52,656 bases of DNA, from NCBI GenBank assembly GCA_021324995.1, contig JAJPIB010000069.1, forward strand, positions 1-52,656, in the 5' to 3' direction. Positions 32,800-42,296 of this stretch are shown here, piece after piece. This DNA is from Chlamydiia bacterium. Lineage in GTDB: Bacteria > Chlamydiota > Chlamydiia > Chlamydiales > Rhabdochlamydiaceae. The notes under the pieces are model-generated. The model did not search any database. It was not told the DNA's origin and saw nothing but the letters and a program-made list of their open reading frames with translations. The first letter of the stretch is position 1, and every line of letters begins with the position of its first letter. The translations under genes were made by a program, and so were the position numbers.

Positions 32800-34452
32800 A
32801 TGATTGAAGGTTATGAAGAATTCACAGAAAGCCAGATAAAAATCCTGCAGCGCTACGTGACAAGCACTTCGAGCAATATTTTTGCTCTTCGCAACCTTCC
32901 CGAAGTTATCAAGGGAGCTCTTTTCTCACGCTATTCTCGTTCGAGCTTAGGGCTTAGATCTCTCCTTTTAAAAGATTTTATTCTTAATGAGGAAACCGCT
33001 TTTAGTGCAATTTCAGGAGCTCAAGTCGGACAGGAGAAGGATGATGCGGAGCTCGAAGATCAGATCATGGCGATCAAAAAAGCCCAAAATTTTTACGACA
33101 GAATTCTTGATGGGTATGGCGATGATTCGATCGGCGAACTTGGTGGCGCTCATCTCGCGATTGAAAATGTTTCGATGATTGCAGCCAAAATTATTGAAGA
33201 CTGCCGAATCGGGGGTTCTCCACTTGAGAAATCAACACGTTATATTTATTTTGATCAAAAGGTCGATGGGGAATATTTGTACCACCGAGAGCCCATTTTG
33301 ATGACGTCCGCCTTTCGGGATATCTATATCAAAACTTGTAATTATCTCTTCGAAACTTATTCCGCTCTAATTCCTCCCTTAACTGAGCTCATGGAAAAGC
33401 GTTTTCCAAAAGAGCATGATGTTTCAAAAGTGGCTTACGCGGCAGCTCTTCGAGCAAAAGTCCTTGACTGTTTACGGGGATTGTTGCCATCAAGCGCTCT
33501 TACAAATATGGGTATGTTTGGAAATGGTCGTTTTTTTGAAAGCCTTATTCAAAAATTAAACGGGCACAATCTTGCTGAAATGCAAGACATTGGTAAAAAA
33601 TCTTTCCAGGAACTTGCAAAAGTGATCCCTTCTTTTATTCGCAGAGGAGATCCTTCGCATAAACATCAAAAAGCGTATACGCAGTTCCGCGAGCAGATGA
33701 GCAATGATTTGAAACTTCTCGCTGATCGACATACTTCTTCCATTGCTAAAATGCAGCATGCCGGTGTGCGTTTGATCAGCTATGAGACAGATAGTCCTTC
33801 AAAAGTAGCAGCTGCATTACTTTTTGAACATTGCGACTCAGGGTTGCACGAACTTCAAGAGTATTGCCGCACTTTGCCTGAAGAAGAACTTAATCGCATC
33901 CTAGACTCTGCTTCTAATTTCCGCGAAAATCGTCGACACAAATCTCCTCGAGCTCTGGAACATGCGCTTTTCACTTTTGAAATTGTGGCCGATTTCGGCA
34001 TCTACCGAGATCTCCACCGCCATCGGATGCTCACTCAAGATAGACAACTCCTTTCTTGTGACTATGGCTATTTTATTCCTCATGAAATTATCGACACGGA
34101 AATGGAAAAACAATACCGAGATGCAATGGAAGAGGCAAAAAAGGTCTACGATTCGATTGCTGAGGAACTCCCTGAAGAGGCGCAATACATTGTGCCGATG
34201 GGATACAATATGCATTGGTATTTCCACGTCAATCTGCGCAGTCTTCAATGGTTATGCGAACTCCGCTCTTCTCCCGCAGGCCATCCTAACTATCGCTTTA
34301 TCGCTCAGGAAATGGCAAAGCAGGTTTCCAAGGTCTTTCCCGCCTTTGAACGATTTTTCAAATTTGTCGATTATGAAGGTTATGAGCTAGGGAGGTTGGG
34401 GCAAGAGATTCGGATCGTAGAAAAACGCTTAGTCAGGAGCGGTCATGAGTGA
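32800..34452 (+). CDS. thyX: Divergent, double-length flavin-dependent thymidylate synthase (ThyX)
   Basis: It makes dTMP from dUMP with FAD, NADPH and methylene-THF. The 550-residue protein is twice the size of classical ThyX and has two related halves. The N-terminal half has YGDDSIGELGGAHLAIENVS (106-125) and RIGGSPLEKSTRYIYF (136-151), which match the GHxSxxE and SxRY elements. The C-terminal half has LHRHRMLTQDRQLLSCDYGYF (about 403-423), close to the RHRxxSxxxxS motif. A ThyX of this kind was shown to work in C. trachomatis (CT632, from memory). GAGG precedes the ATG. It overlaps the permease gene by 8 nt. Confidence 0.88.
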   Translation: MIEGYEEFTESQIKILQRYVTSTSSNIFALRNLPEVIKGALFSRYSRSSLGLRSLLLKDFILNEETAFSAISGAQVGQEKDDAELEDQIMAIKKAQNFYDRILDGYGDDSIGELGGAHLAIENVSMIAAKIIEDCRIGGSPLEKSTRYIYFDQKVDGEYLYHREPILMTSAFRDIYIKTCNYLFETYSALIPPLTELMEKRFPKEHDVSKVAYAAALRAKVLDCLRGLLPSSALTNMGMFGNGRFFESLIQKLNGHNLAEMQDIGKKSFQELAKVIPSFIRRGDPSHKHQKAYTQFREQMSNDLKLLADRHTSSIAKMQHAGVRLISYETDSPSKVAAALLFEHCDSGLHELQEYCRTLPEEELNRILDSASNFRENRRHKSPRALEHALFTFEIVADFGIYRDLHRHRMLTQDRQLLSCDYGYFIPHEIIDTEMEKQYRDAMEEAKKVYDSIAEELPEEAQYIVPMGYNMHWYFHVNLRSLQWLCELRSSPAGHPNYRFIAQEMAKQVSKVFPAFERFFKFVDYEGYELGRLGQEIRIVEKRLVRSGHE

Positions 34453-35665
34453 GAAAAAAGGAAGCGTTTTAGGAGGCATTCTTCTTATCGCAGGCAGCTG
34501 CATCGGAGCGGGGATGCTCGGGCTTCCTATCGTTACTGGCCTTTCCGGTTTTTTTCCTTCGCTAGGCATGTTTTGTCTTGCCTGGGCTTTCATGACAGCA
34601 ACGGCATTGCTTCTTGTCGAAGCTAATGGCTGGTTCTCTCGCCAGGTTAATCTTCTGACCATGACTCATCATGCGCTTGGAAAGTGGGGAAAAGGAATTT
34701 GCTGGGTCACTTATCTTTTTCTGTTTTATGCCCTGCTCGTCGCTTACATTTCCGGAATCGGCGGTCTTTGCGGTTCTTTTTTTCAAAGCATGCATATTGC
34801 ATTTCCGCCATGGCTTGGAAGCTTGCTCTTTGTTGTGTTATTTGGAACGATTGTCTGTTTTGGGACGCGTAAAGTGGATCTGACTAACCGCGGTCTGATG
34901 TTCGGAAAAATCGGTTTTTTTGTTCTTTTGGTCCTTGTCGGAGTTTTTTACGTCCAGCCGCAGCTGCTGGCGCGTGCTGAACCTGTATACGCAGCCTCGG
35001 CACTTCCTCTGCTTGTAATTTCTTTTGGATTTCACAATATGATTCCGAGTCTGACTGCCTACTTGAAAGGAGATCTTAAAAGGGTCCGACTGACAATTCT
35101 GGGAGGAAGCTTACTTGCATTCGCAATCTATATCATTTGGGAAGTGATCGTTCTTGGAATCGTCCCGCTTGAAGGATCGCATGGCTTGATTCAAAGTTTG
35201 AAAAATGACCAGGAAGCATCTCAATCAATTTCTGCTATCATCGGGTCTCCCTTTGTGCGCACTTTTTCACAAGGGCTGGCCTTTTTTGCGATCCTTACCT
35301 CTTTTTTAGCTCAAGCTTTGAGTCTCGTTCATTTTTTGGCGGATGGGATGAAGATCAGCTACAAAAAGCACGAAAACTTAGGGTTATGTCTTCTGGCATT
35401 GGTGCCTCCGTTGATCTTTTCGATCATTTATCCCCAGCTTTTCTTCAAGGCACTCAATTTTGCTGGCGGTATTTGTGCTGTCATTCTTTTTGGAATCCTT
35501 CCCGCTCTGATGGTGTGGATAGGCAGGTATAAGTTAGAGGAGGCGGGAAAATATAAAATGGCAGGAGGTAAACCCCTTCTGGTTTTTGTATTTGCTTTTT
35601 CTTTGCTAATTTTATTTGTTCAAATTTCTACGATGCTGGGCGCTAATTTCATCCCCAAACCGTAA
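34445..35665 (+). CDS. Aromatic amino acid permease (TyrP/HAAAP family)
   Basis: A 406-residue inner-membrane protein with 11 predicted helices. It starts GGILLIAGSCIGAGMLGLPI, the helix-1 signature of the hydroxy/aromatic amino acid permease family. FGFHNMIPSLTAYLKGDLKR (helix 5-6 region) and ITSFLAQALSLVHFLADGM follow the family order. Chlamydiae have TyrP-type carriers for tyrosine or tryptophan uptake. AGGAG precedes the ATG, which overlaps the thyX stop. uvrB begins 12 nt downstream, so the three genes probably form one operon. Confidence 0.9.
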   Translation: MSEKKGSVLGGILLIAGSCIGAGMLGLPIVTGLSGFFPSLGMFCLAWAFMTATALLLVEANGWFSRQVNLLTMTHHALGKWGKGICWVTYLFLFYALLVAYISGIGGLCGSFFQSMHIAFPPWLGSLLFVVLFGTIVCFGTRKVDLTNRGLMFGKIGFFVLLVLVGVFYVQPQLLARAEPVYAASALPLLVISFGFHNMIPSLTAYLKGDLKRVRLTILGGSLLAFAIYIIWEVIVLGIVPLEGSHGLIQSLKNDQEASQSISAIIGSPFVRTFSQGLAFFAILTSFLAQALSLVHFLADGMKISYKKHENLGLCLLALVPPLIFSIIYPQLFFKALNFAGGICAVILFGILPALMVWIGRYKLEEAGKYKMAGGKPLLVFVFAFSLLILFVQISTMLGANFIPKP

Positions 35666-35677
35666 GGTGGGGGGGAT

Positions 35678-37672
35678 ATGTTTCAGCTTAAAACAGAATT
35701 CGAGCCTTGCGGCGATCAACCTAAAGCGATCGAAAACCTTGTCGCCGGCGTAGAGTCGGGGAAGAGGGCTCAGGTGCTTCTCGGCGTGACAGGATCGGGA
35801 AAGACTTTTACGATGGCCAATGTCATCGCTCAAGTGCAACGCCCCGCGCTGATCATTGCGCACAACAAAACCCTTGCCGCACAGCTCTACCAAGAGTTCA
35901 AATCCTTTTTTCCTAACAACGCCGTCGAATATTTCGTCTCTTATTACGATTACTATCAGCCGGAAGCCTACATTGCTAGGACCGACACCTATATTGAAAA
36001 AGATCTTGCGATTAACGACCAGATCGATCGGATGCGGCTCAGCGCGACGCGCTCTTTAATTGAGCGGGAAGATGTGATCATCGTTTCCTCTGTTTCCTGT
36101 ATTTATGGTTTGGGTCTTCCGGAATATTACAGTCAAATGGTGCTTTCGCTAAAAGTTGGAGAAAAGCGCAGGCGCGACGACGCTCTTTTGCACCTTGTCG
36201 AGATGCATTACAAACGCAACGATATGGACCTCATGCGCTCTACATTTCGGGCGCGCGGAGATGTTTTAGAGGTGATGCCAGCGTATGAAGAATCGGTTGC
36301 CTACCGGATCGAGTTTTTTGGCGATGAAATTGAGCGTATCAGCGAAATCGATCCTCTAACAGGCAAAGTGCGCAGACGTCTTGAGCAGATCGCGATTTAT
36401 CCCGGCTCTCATCACGTGACTCCAGAATCCGTTCGCCATACAGCAGTAGACACGATCAAAGCTGAGCTTACAGAAAGAATCGCGCAGTACGAGCAAGAAA
36501 AGCGTTATGTCGAGATGCAAAGGCTCCATCAGAGGACCACCTATGATGTGGAAATGATCAAGGAGATCGGCTTCTGCAAGGGAATTGAAAACTATTCCCG
36601 CCATTTCAGCAGACGCTCTGCAGGTGATCCGCCCCCTTGTCTTCTCGATTACTTTCCTCCTAATTTTCTTCTCTTCGTCGATGAATCCCATCAAACGCTT
36701 CCTCAAATGCACGCGATGTACAATGGCGATCGAGCGCGCAAAGAATCCCTTGTCGAATTCGGCTTCCGCCTTCCTTCTGCTTTTGACAACCGTCCTTTAA
36801 AGTTTGAAGAAATTTATCGACGCATGCATCAAGTCGTTTACGTTTCTGCGACCCCAGGAAATTGGGAAGTCCAAGAAGCCCACGGCGACGTTGTGCAGCA
36901 GATCATTCGCCCTACAGGGCTGCTCGACCCGCAGATTGAAATCAAACCTGCAGAAGCGCAAGTGGACGATTGCCTCGAGCAAATCCGTGTTGAAACGGAA
37001 AAAGGCGGCCGGGTCCTCGTCACTACGCTTACTAAAAAACTTTCAGAGGACTTAAGTAAATATCTCACCGAAATTGGCGTCAAAGCGAAGTACCTGCATT
37101 CCGATATCGACACGTTAGAGCGGGTGCAAATCATCAACGATTTGCGCCGTGGAGTCTTCGATGTTCTCGTGGGAATCAACTTGCTCCGCGAGGGTTTGGA
37201 TATTCCTGAAGTTTCTCTCATCTGTATTCTCGACGCGGATAAGGAAGGGTTCTTGCGCAGCGAAACAGCGCTCATTCAAACGTGTGGAAGAGCTGCACGC
37301 AATGTGAAAGGACGGGTGATCATGTATGCAGATAAAATCACAAAATCGATTGCAAGCACCTTAGAAATCACCCAGCAGCGCAGAGCTTTACAAGAAGCTT
37401 ATAATGCAGAACATGGCATTACGCCTCGCTCTGTCCGACGCGAGCAAATTCAAGGTCTCGCCGAAACCTTTGGGGAGGTTGTGGAGACTCTCAAAGAAGA
37501 GAATGAAGACGTTCCTTCGATGCTCTCTTCCGACGAGATCGAACAAAAGATCAAAGAGTGTGAAACCGAAATGCGTAAGAGCGCAAAAGAGCTCCGCTTT
37601 GAAGATGCAGCGCATTTTCGCGATCTCCTCCAACACTACCAAAAGCTGCGCATCTTGGAGGATGTTGAGTGA
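35678..37672 (+). CDS. uvrB: Excinuclease ABC subunit B
   Basis: UvrB is the damage-verifying helicase of nucleotide excision repair. The product is 664 residues, with Walker A GVTGSGKT at 36-43, the beta-hairpin YYDYYQPEAYI, VDESHQTLPQM (helicase motif II), YVSATPG (III), the motif V/VI stretch GINLLREGLDIPEVSL and QTCGRAARNVKG, and a C-terminal UVR domain (IEQKIKECETEMRKSAKELR). Length and motif order are standard. A G-rich ribosome binding site (GGTGGGGG) precedes the ATG. The gene ends GTGA, overlapping the O-antigen-ligase-like gene start. Confidence 0.98.
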   Translation: MFQLKTEFEPCGDQPKAIENLVAGVESGKRAQVLLGVTGSGKTFTMANVIAQVQRPALIIAHNKTLAAQLYQEFKSFFPNNAVEYFVSYYDYYQPEAYIARTDTYIEKDLAINDQIDRMRLSATRSLIEREDVIIVSSVSCIYGLGLPEYYSQMVLSLKVGEKRRRDDALLHLVEMHYKRNDMDLMRSTFRARGDVLEVMPAYEESVAYRIEFFGDEIERISEIDPLTGKVRRRLEQIAIYPGSHHVTPESVRHTAVDTIKAELTERIAQYEQEKRYVEMQRLHQRTTYDVEMIKEIGFCKGIENYSRHFSRRSAGDPPPCLLDYFPPNFLLFVDESHQTLPQMHAMYNGDRARKESLVEFGFRLPSAFDNRPLKFEEIYRRMHQVVYVSATPGNWEVQEAHGDVVQQIIRPTGLLDPQIEIKPAEAQVDDCLEQIRVETEKGGRVLVTTLTKKLSEDLSKYLTEIGVKAKYLHSDIDTLERVQIINDLRRGVFDVLVGINLLREGLDIPEVSLICILDADKEGFLRSETALIQTCGRAARNVKGRVIMYADKITKSIASTLEITQQRRALQEAYNAEHGITPRSVRREQIQGLAETFGEVVETLKEENEDVPSMLSSDEIEQKIKECETEMRKSAKELRFEDAAHFRDLLQHYQKLRILEDVE

Positions 37673-39117
37673 CAAAGGCAGTAACCACTCTCTTATTTTT
37701 GCTGTTTTTACTCATTCCTTTTCAAAAAAGATTTCACGGATATTTCGATCGCCTGTCCCGTTCGCTGCCTCTTCCCGATCTTCCCTTGCCCGATTTCTTT
37801 TCGCGCAAACTTCATCTTTTTGTGTCGGACTTTTTGATCGTTGCGCTAGCTCTTCTCATTCTGTTTTCGCTTAAGACATCCCTCCGCGCCTTTTTTTGGG
37901 AAGGTTCTTCCAAATATTTAACCCTGCTATTCTTTGCCTTTTTTGTGTCAACGGCGACATCTCTCACAAAGACCTATCCGCTCCAATACTGTCGCCTCTT
38001 CGAATTTTCCCTGATTTTTTTATTTTTTAACGGTATCCGCTGCCTTTCAGCAAAGATAGATCTTCCGCGGTTTATCTATCGTTTAGCATGGCTCATTGTC
38101 TATGTCTCAATTGCGCAATGTGCCCTTGGCATTTATCAATACTTTACTCAGGAAGCCATCGGACTTGCTCTCTTTGGAGAAAAGAGTCCCAAGACGTTTG
38201 TTTTCCATAATCCTGGGAATCATACGTGGATTTTGAATGGCCTCTTTGGCATCAAGCACGATTTAAACTACTTATTTCGCGTCAGTGGAACATTCTTGCA
38301 TCCCAATATTTTGGGAGGATTTCTTTTTTTTGCCATCCTAGCCGCTTACTATCTCTATGGGACTATCTTCAGCAAGATCAAAAGAATCGGTCTGCAACTT
38401 TTAATTCTTCTCCAGTTTTTCACTTTATACCTCTCGTTTTCCCGAGCAGCAATTTTAGCATTGACGATTTCGACGCTTCTTTGGTGCGTGCTTCAATGGA
38501 ACTATTTAAGGAGAAAAAGAGAATCGAACTCTGCTTCCTTAAAAAGACTTGGTATTTTAGGAGGCACAGTGCTTTGCGGCGTCGTTGCAGGAATTGTGCT
38601 GCTCTACCCTCAGATCAAGGGAAGAGGAGGATTAATTAATTATAATAGCGTTTCTAAAGGGGCAGATAGCGAGCGGGTCATCTACATGAAAGTCGCTGTG
38701 GATATGATTAAAGAGCATCCTTTACTAGGTGTGGGCTACAATAATTTTCAGCTGCATTCCCATTTAGTTAAATCTAAATTTCCCGATAATCATCTCTTTG
38801 CCAAAGTGCACAACATTTATCTGCTCATCGCTTCGGAATCGGGTTTAATCGGCGGAGGCTTTTTTCTTCTCTTCCTCGTCTCACTGCTACGGACAGCATG
38901 GAGAGGGTTTCGTTCTGCCGATTTCTTCCAGGAAAAAGCTTTTCTCTTTTCCACCTTCCTGGGCTTTTTAATCATCGGCTGTTGCGATTTTTATTTCTTG
39001 GAAGGGCCACAAGGAGCCCTTCCTTTTTTTGGCGTAGCCGGATTGCTGTACGGGATCAGTTCTTATTTTTTTAAACCACTCACTGTAAAGTACGGTCCTG
39101 TCGGCCCTTCAGAATAA
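37669..39117 (+). CDS. O-antigen ligase/polymerase-like membrane protein (Wzy/WaaL family)
   Basis: A 482-residue, about 12-helix protein from a GTG start coupled to the uvrB stop, with GGAGG 8 nt before. The Wzy_C signature region is visible: FRVSGTFLHPNILGGFLFFA, LYLSFSRAAILALTIS, HPLLGVGYNNF and KVHNIYLLIASESGLIGGGF. These proteins polymerise or ligate undecaprenyl-linked glycans in the periplasm. It is followed by a convergent orphan gene (39063-39830) with which its last 55 nt overlap, then by the mannose glycan genes. Confidence 0.87.
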   Translation: MTKAVTTLLFLLFLLIPFQKRFHGYFDRLSRSLPLPDLPLPDFFSRKLHLFVSDFLIVALALLILFSLKTSLRAFFWEGSSKYLTLLFFAFFVSTATSLTKTYPLQYCRLFEFSLIFLFFNGIRCLSAKIDLPRFIYRLAWLIVYVSIAQCALGIYQYFTQEAIGLALFGEKSPKTFVFHNPGNHTWILNGLFGIKHDLNYLFRVSGTFLHPNILGGFLFFAILAAYYLYGTIFSKIKRIGLQLLILLQFFTLYLSFSRAAILALTISTLLWCVLQWNYLRRKRESNSASLKRLGILGGTVLCGVVAGIVLLYPQIKGRGGLINYNSVSKGADSERVIYMKVAVDMIKEHPLLGVGYNNFQLHSHLVKSKFPDNHLFAKVHNIYLLIASESGLIGGGFFLLFLVSLLRTAWRGFRSADFFQEKAFLFSTFLGFLIIGCCDFYFLEGPQGALPFFGVAGLLYGISSYFFKPLTVKYGPVGPSE

Positions 39118-39830
39118 TGAGTTGTATAAGGGTAATTTTCATTCTCATGCAGAGTGACAGAGTTGTAAATACTTTTCAAATACTCATGCATGTGTTCTTT
39201 AGCTAAATTCCAACTCCATTCCGAATAATCGTCTACATGGTTGGTGAGTTCTTCGAAAGGGATATCAATAATGTAATTATTATCCGCTACGAATGTGGGT
39301 TTTTTAACATTTAAAGAGTATCTTATATTACAGGGTTGTTCAAAGGTAAGAGTGCTTTGCGGTGTACGCAATAAAGGGGCAAATCGCTTAGCGAAATCAC
39401 CCAATCCCTTAGCTGTCGATTCATCGACAACGATTTTATCAAACCTCTTCCCGATCAACTTAATGCTTTCTTTGTGGTTGCAATCTACCCAAAGATGAAG
39501 ACGATCACTCATATTAGCTTCTAGTGTATCGTGATCTTCGGGCGACTTAAATGCGCAGTCTGCAGAACCCCAGACTTCGTTTGGCTTTGCTTCATTGTTG
39601 TCAGAGGGAAGCTTTTCACGATGCGTTCTTCCAATAAACAAGCAGTTTATTTTTCCCTCTAAGAGAGAGCTTTCGAGCTTGGAGATAACTTCTCCAAATT
39701 TGTAACTTGCTTTCTCAGCATCAATAGGTTCGTTGTCTCCTTGAAAGACATGACATACATGCGGCGATGCAATATCCTGCCATGCTTGGTTCAATTCTTG
39801 GATTCTATTAGAATTAATGGGTGAGCTCAT
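39063..39830 (-). CDS. Hypothetical protein, orphan
   Basis: A 255-residue soluble protein without signal peptide. Residues 35-165 show Rossmann-like alternation (INCLFIGRTHREKLP, RLHLWVDCN, IGKRFDKIVVDESTA, LLRTPQSTLTFEQP), a faint resemblance to class I methyltransferases, but the GxGxG motif is absent. The rest (NYIIDIPFEELTNHV, WSWNLAKEHMHEYLKS) is unrecognised. AGGT precedes the ATG. It lies on the opposite strand to the whole polysaccharide cluster, overlaps its neighbour by 55 nt and is flanked by a strongly AT-rich spacer (39831-40010), features of an accessory gene. Function unknown; possibly a lineage-specific host-interaction protein. Confidence 0.6.
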   Translation of the reverse strand: MSSPINSNRIQELNQAWQDIASPHVCHVFQGDNEPIDAEKASYKFGEVISKLESSLLEGKINCLFIGRTHREKLPSDNNEAKPNEVWGSADCAFKSPEDHDTLEANMSDRLHLWVDCNHKESIKLIGKRFDKIVVDESTAKGLGDFAKRFAPLLRTPQSTLTFEQPCNIRYSLNVKKPTFVADNNYIIDIPFEELTNHVDDYSEWSWNLAKEHMHEYLKSIYNSVTLHENENYPYTTHYSEGPTGPYFTVSGLKK

Positions 39831-40017
39831 TTTTATACCTCAATTTGTAAAAATGTAAGATTATTATAACAATATTTTTATTTTTTGTAAATATTATATA
39901 ATTTATTTTGATTTAATGATTAATTAACTGATCTTTAGGAAGATAGATTTATTAACAAAGAACTTGAACTTCTTCGCGGCTCGCTTTAAACTCAGCATTT
40001 TGAAATGAGAGCGCGTA

Positions 40018-41259
40018 GTGAAAATTGCTGTTGTTGATCACATCTTGAATCCGGGGGGCGGGGTCCGCGTGGCGCGCTCGCTTCTTCCAGCGATGAAAAG
40101 AGTCCGGCCCGATCTTGAACTTACTTTTTTCACTAATGAGCATGGTGTAAAAAGAGATGGTCTTCGCGAAGTTTTTAATGCGCACGCTATCCAGGTCTCT
40201 TATTTGCGCTCAGTTAAACTCTCTGGGAAAGATCTCTTCGGTATCCGTGGCAGCAGGCACATTTTGGGACTAATGCAGCGCAAGCTCAGCAGCTTTAATG
40301 CGATTCTGCCTCTTTCGATTTCCGGGGATTTGAAAAGAGAATTGGAACAGGTGCTTCGCGATTTTGATTTTGTGTTTTTCACATGGCCGTTTCATCTCAA
40401 ATGCCCTCGCCTTTCCTGTCCGATAGCGGGCATTTTTCACGACTACAATTACAAGTATTATTTCTCGGGGAATACGCTCCACGGACCTTTGGAGAAGTTT
40501 TTAAACGATCACATGCCGGACTGGCTGGCTCATGCAACGCCAATTGTTTCTACAGAATTCATGCGATCGGAAGTGAAGAAGTTTTACCCTGACCACGCCC
40601 ATAAGGTGAGGGTCGTCCCAATCGCCCCGATGGGTGAAGTGAGCACAGTCGGCATTGAAGAATCGCGTGAGATTGTTGCAAAATTGGGTATCCCACAAGA
40701 TTATCTCCTTTGCCCAACACAAACGACAGGCCATAAGAATGCAGGACCATTGATCAGCGCTCAAGCGCTTTTGACAAAAAAAGGCTATTCTACAGTGCTT
40801 GTGTTTACCGGCTCAGGGACGGAGGGGGTTAATGGAAAAGCGTGTGAAATTGGGATCGAGAAAAACCAAATTCCTCAGGATGTTTACGGACTCGGCTATG
40901 TTTCCAATGAACAAATCGATGCGTTGATCCAATGCGCGAAAGCGGTCGTCAATCCTTCTCTTTACGAAGGTGGCAACGGACCTGGGTTTGACGCTTGGGC
41001 AAAAGGGGTTCCTGTTGCGATGTCTCATATTCCTCCCTTTCTCGAACATCTTCAGACGCATGATGTGCGCGCTGAAATCTTCGACCCCAGGTCTCCACAA
41101 GATATTGCAGAAAAGCTCGAGAGGATTTTATTAGACCCAAAAAAAGCTGTTGAGGATACTGAGCACTCCAAGAGAGCTATCAGTCGCTTTACTTGGGAAA
41201 CTAGCGCGGCGGGCTATCTCGCTGTTTTCGACGAAGTTCTAACACACGGGTATGCATGA
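40018..41259 (+). CDS. GT4-type glycosyltransferase
   Basis: A 413-residue cytoplasmic glycosyltransferase with the GT-B fold. The N-terminal half begins [21 protein letters not shown], with the glycine-rich donor/acceptor loop. The C-terminal half has [50 protein letters not shown] and [17 protein letters not shown], matching the GT4 E-x7-E motif in diverged form. A GTG start is used. It overlaps gmd by ATGA, beginning the tightly packed cluster GT4-gmd-GT4-manC-wzy. Likely role: transfer of mannose, rhamnose or a GDP-6-deoxy sugar to a lipid-linked glycan; the donor is inferred from the neighbours. Confidence 0.85.
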   Translation: MKIAVVDHILNPGGGVRVARSLLPAMKRVRPDLELTFFTNEHGVKRDGLREVFNAHAIQVSYLRSVKLSGKDLFGIRGSRHILGLMQRKLSSFNAILPLSISGDLKRELEQVLRDFDFVFFTWPFHLKCPRLSCPIAGIFHDYNYKYYFSGNTLHGPLEKFLNDHMPDWLAHATPIVSTEFMRSEVKKFYPDHAHKVRVVPIAPMGEVSTVGIEESREIVAKLGIPQDYLLCPTQTTGHKNAGPLISAQALLTKKGYSTVLVFTGSGTEGVNGKACEIGIEKNQIPQDVYGLGYVSNEQIDALIQCAKAVVNPSLYEGGNGPGFDAWAKGVPVAMSHIPPFLEHLQTHDVRAEIFDPRSPQDIAEKLERILLDPKKAVEDTEHSKRAISRFTWETSAAGYLAVFDEVLTHGYA

Positions 41260-42296
41260 AAAAGGCATTGATCACAGGAATTACAGGACAAGATGGCTCT
41301 TATCTCGCAGAATTCCTGTTGGAAAGGGGCTATACTGTTCATGGTCTTGTCAGGCGCTCTTCGTCCCCGAACCTCGATCGCATCGGACACCTCGCAAGTG
41401 GCGACTCCTTTTTTCTTCATGAGGGAGACTTAAGTGATTCCTCAAGCCTTAAGCGGATTGTCGATCTCGTTCAACCAGACGAAGTGTATAATCTCGGAGC
41501 GATGAGCCATGTCAAAGTTTCCTTCGACGTTCCTGAATATACAGCAGATATCGATGGCGTGGGTGTTTTGCGCCTCCTCGAAGCGATTCGGACGAGCTGT
41601 CCTCAGGCGCGGTTCTATCAGGCTTCGACATCGGAGCTCTATGGTAAAGTGAAAGAAATTCCACAATCGGAAACTACTCCCTTCCATCCGCGCTCTCCTT
41701 ATGGGGTAGCAAAGCTCTACGCCTACTGGGCTGTGATCAACTACCGCGAGGCTTACGGAATGTATGCTTGCAACGGAATCCTTTTCAATCATGAAAGTCC
41801 TCGAAGAGGAGAAACTTTCGTCTCACGTAAAATTACACTTGCCGTTGCGCGGATCAAAATGGGATTGCAGGATCGACTCACTCTCGGAAACCTCGATGCA
41901 AAAAGGGATTGGGGCTACGCGCGCGATTTTGTGGAAGGCATGTGGTTGATGCTTCAGCAGGACATTCCAGAAGATTACGTCCTCGCTACTGGTCAAACCA
42001 CGACAGTGAGGGATTTTGTAGAGCTTTCTTTCCGTGAAATCGGTATCGAAATGCGTTGGGAAGGCAGTGGCGTGGAAGAAAAAGGGTTCGATCGGGAAAC
42101 AGGCGAACTTTTAGTCGAAGTCTCTCCTGAATTCTTTCGTCCTGCTGAAGTCGATTTATTGATCGGCGATCCAAGTAAAGCCAAACAAAAGCTAGGCTGG
42201 ATTTCCAAAACGCCTCTCCAAGAACTTGTCCACATCATGATTAGATCAGACCTAGAACGCGTGGGTCGCGACTTGCCAAATGTGGTCCCTGTATGA
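41256..42296 (+). CDS. gmd: GDP-mannose 4,6-dehydratase
   Basis: It converts GDP-D-mannose to GDP-4-keto-6-deoxy-mannose, the precursor of fucose, rhamnose and perosamine. The product is 346 residues, an SDR fold. [18 protein letters not shown] is the NADP-binding motif, followed by [28 protein letters not shown] (catalytic Ser/Thr and Glu), [13 protein letters not shown] (the YxxxK pair) and [16 protein letters not shown], the latter diagnostic for Gmd. The neighbours supply GDP-mannose (ManC) and use the product (two GT4). No fucose synthase (GMER) gene is next to it, so the final sugar is open. It overlaps both neighbours by ATGA. Confidence 0.95.
   Translation: MKKALITGITGQDGSYLAEFLLERGYTVHGLVRRSSSPNLDRIGHLASGDSFFLHEGDLSDSSSLKRIVDLVQPDEVYNLGAMSHVKVSFDVPEYTADIDGVGVLRLLEAIRTSCPQARFYQASTSELYGKVKEIPQSETTPFHPRSPYGVAKLYAYWAVINYREAYGMYACNGILFNHESPRRGETFVSRKITLAVARIKMGLQDRLTLGNLDAKRDWGYARDFVEGMWLMLQQDIPEDYVLATGQTTTVRDFVELSFREIGIEMRWEGSGVEEKGFDRETGELLVEVSPEFFRPAEVDLLIGDPSKAKQKLGWISKTPLQELVHIMIRSDLERVGRDLPNVVPV

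Noticed and set aside
36838..37275. Minus-strand frame of 145 codons inside uvrB
   Set aside because: Full overlap with well-conserved UvrB motifs, no ribosome binding site, Ser/Arg/Thr-rich shadow composition.
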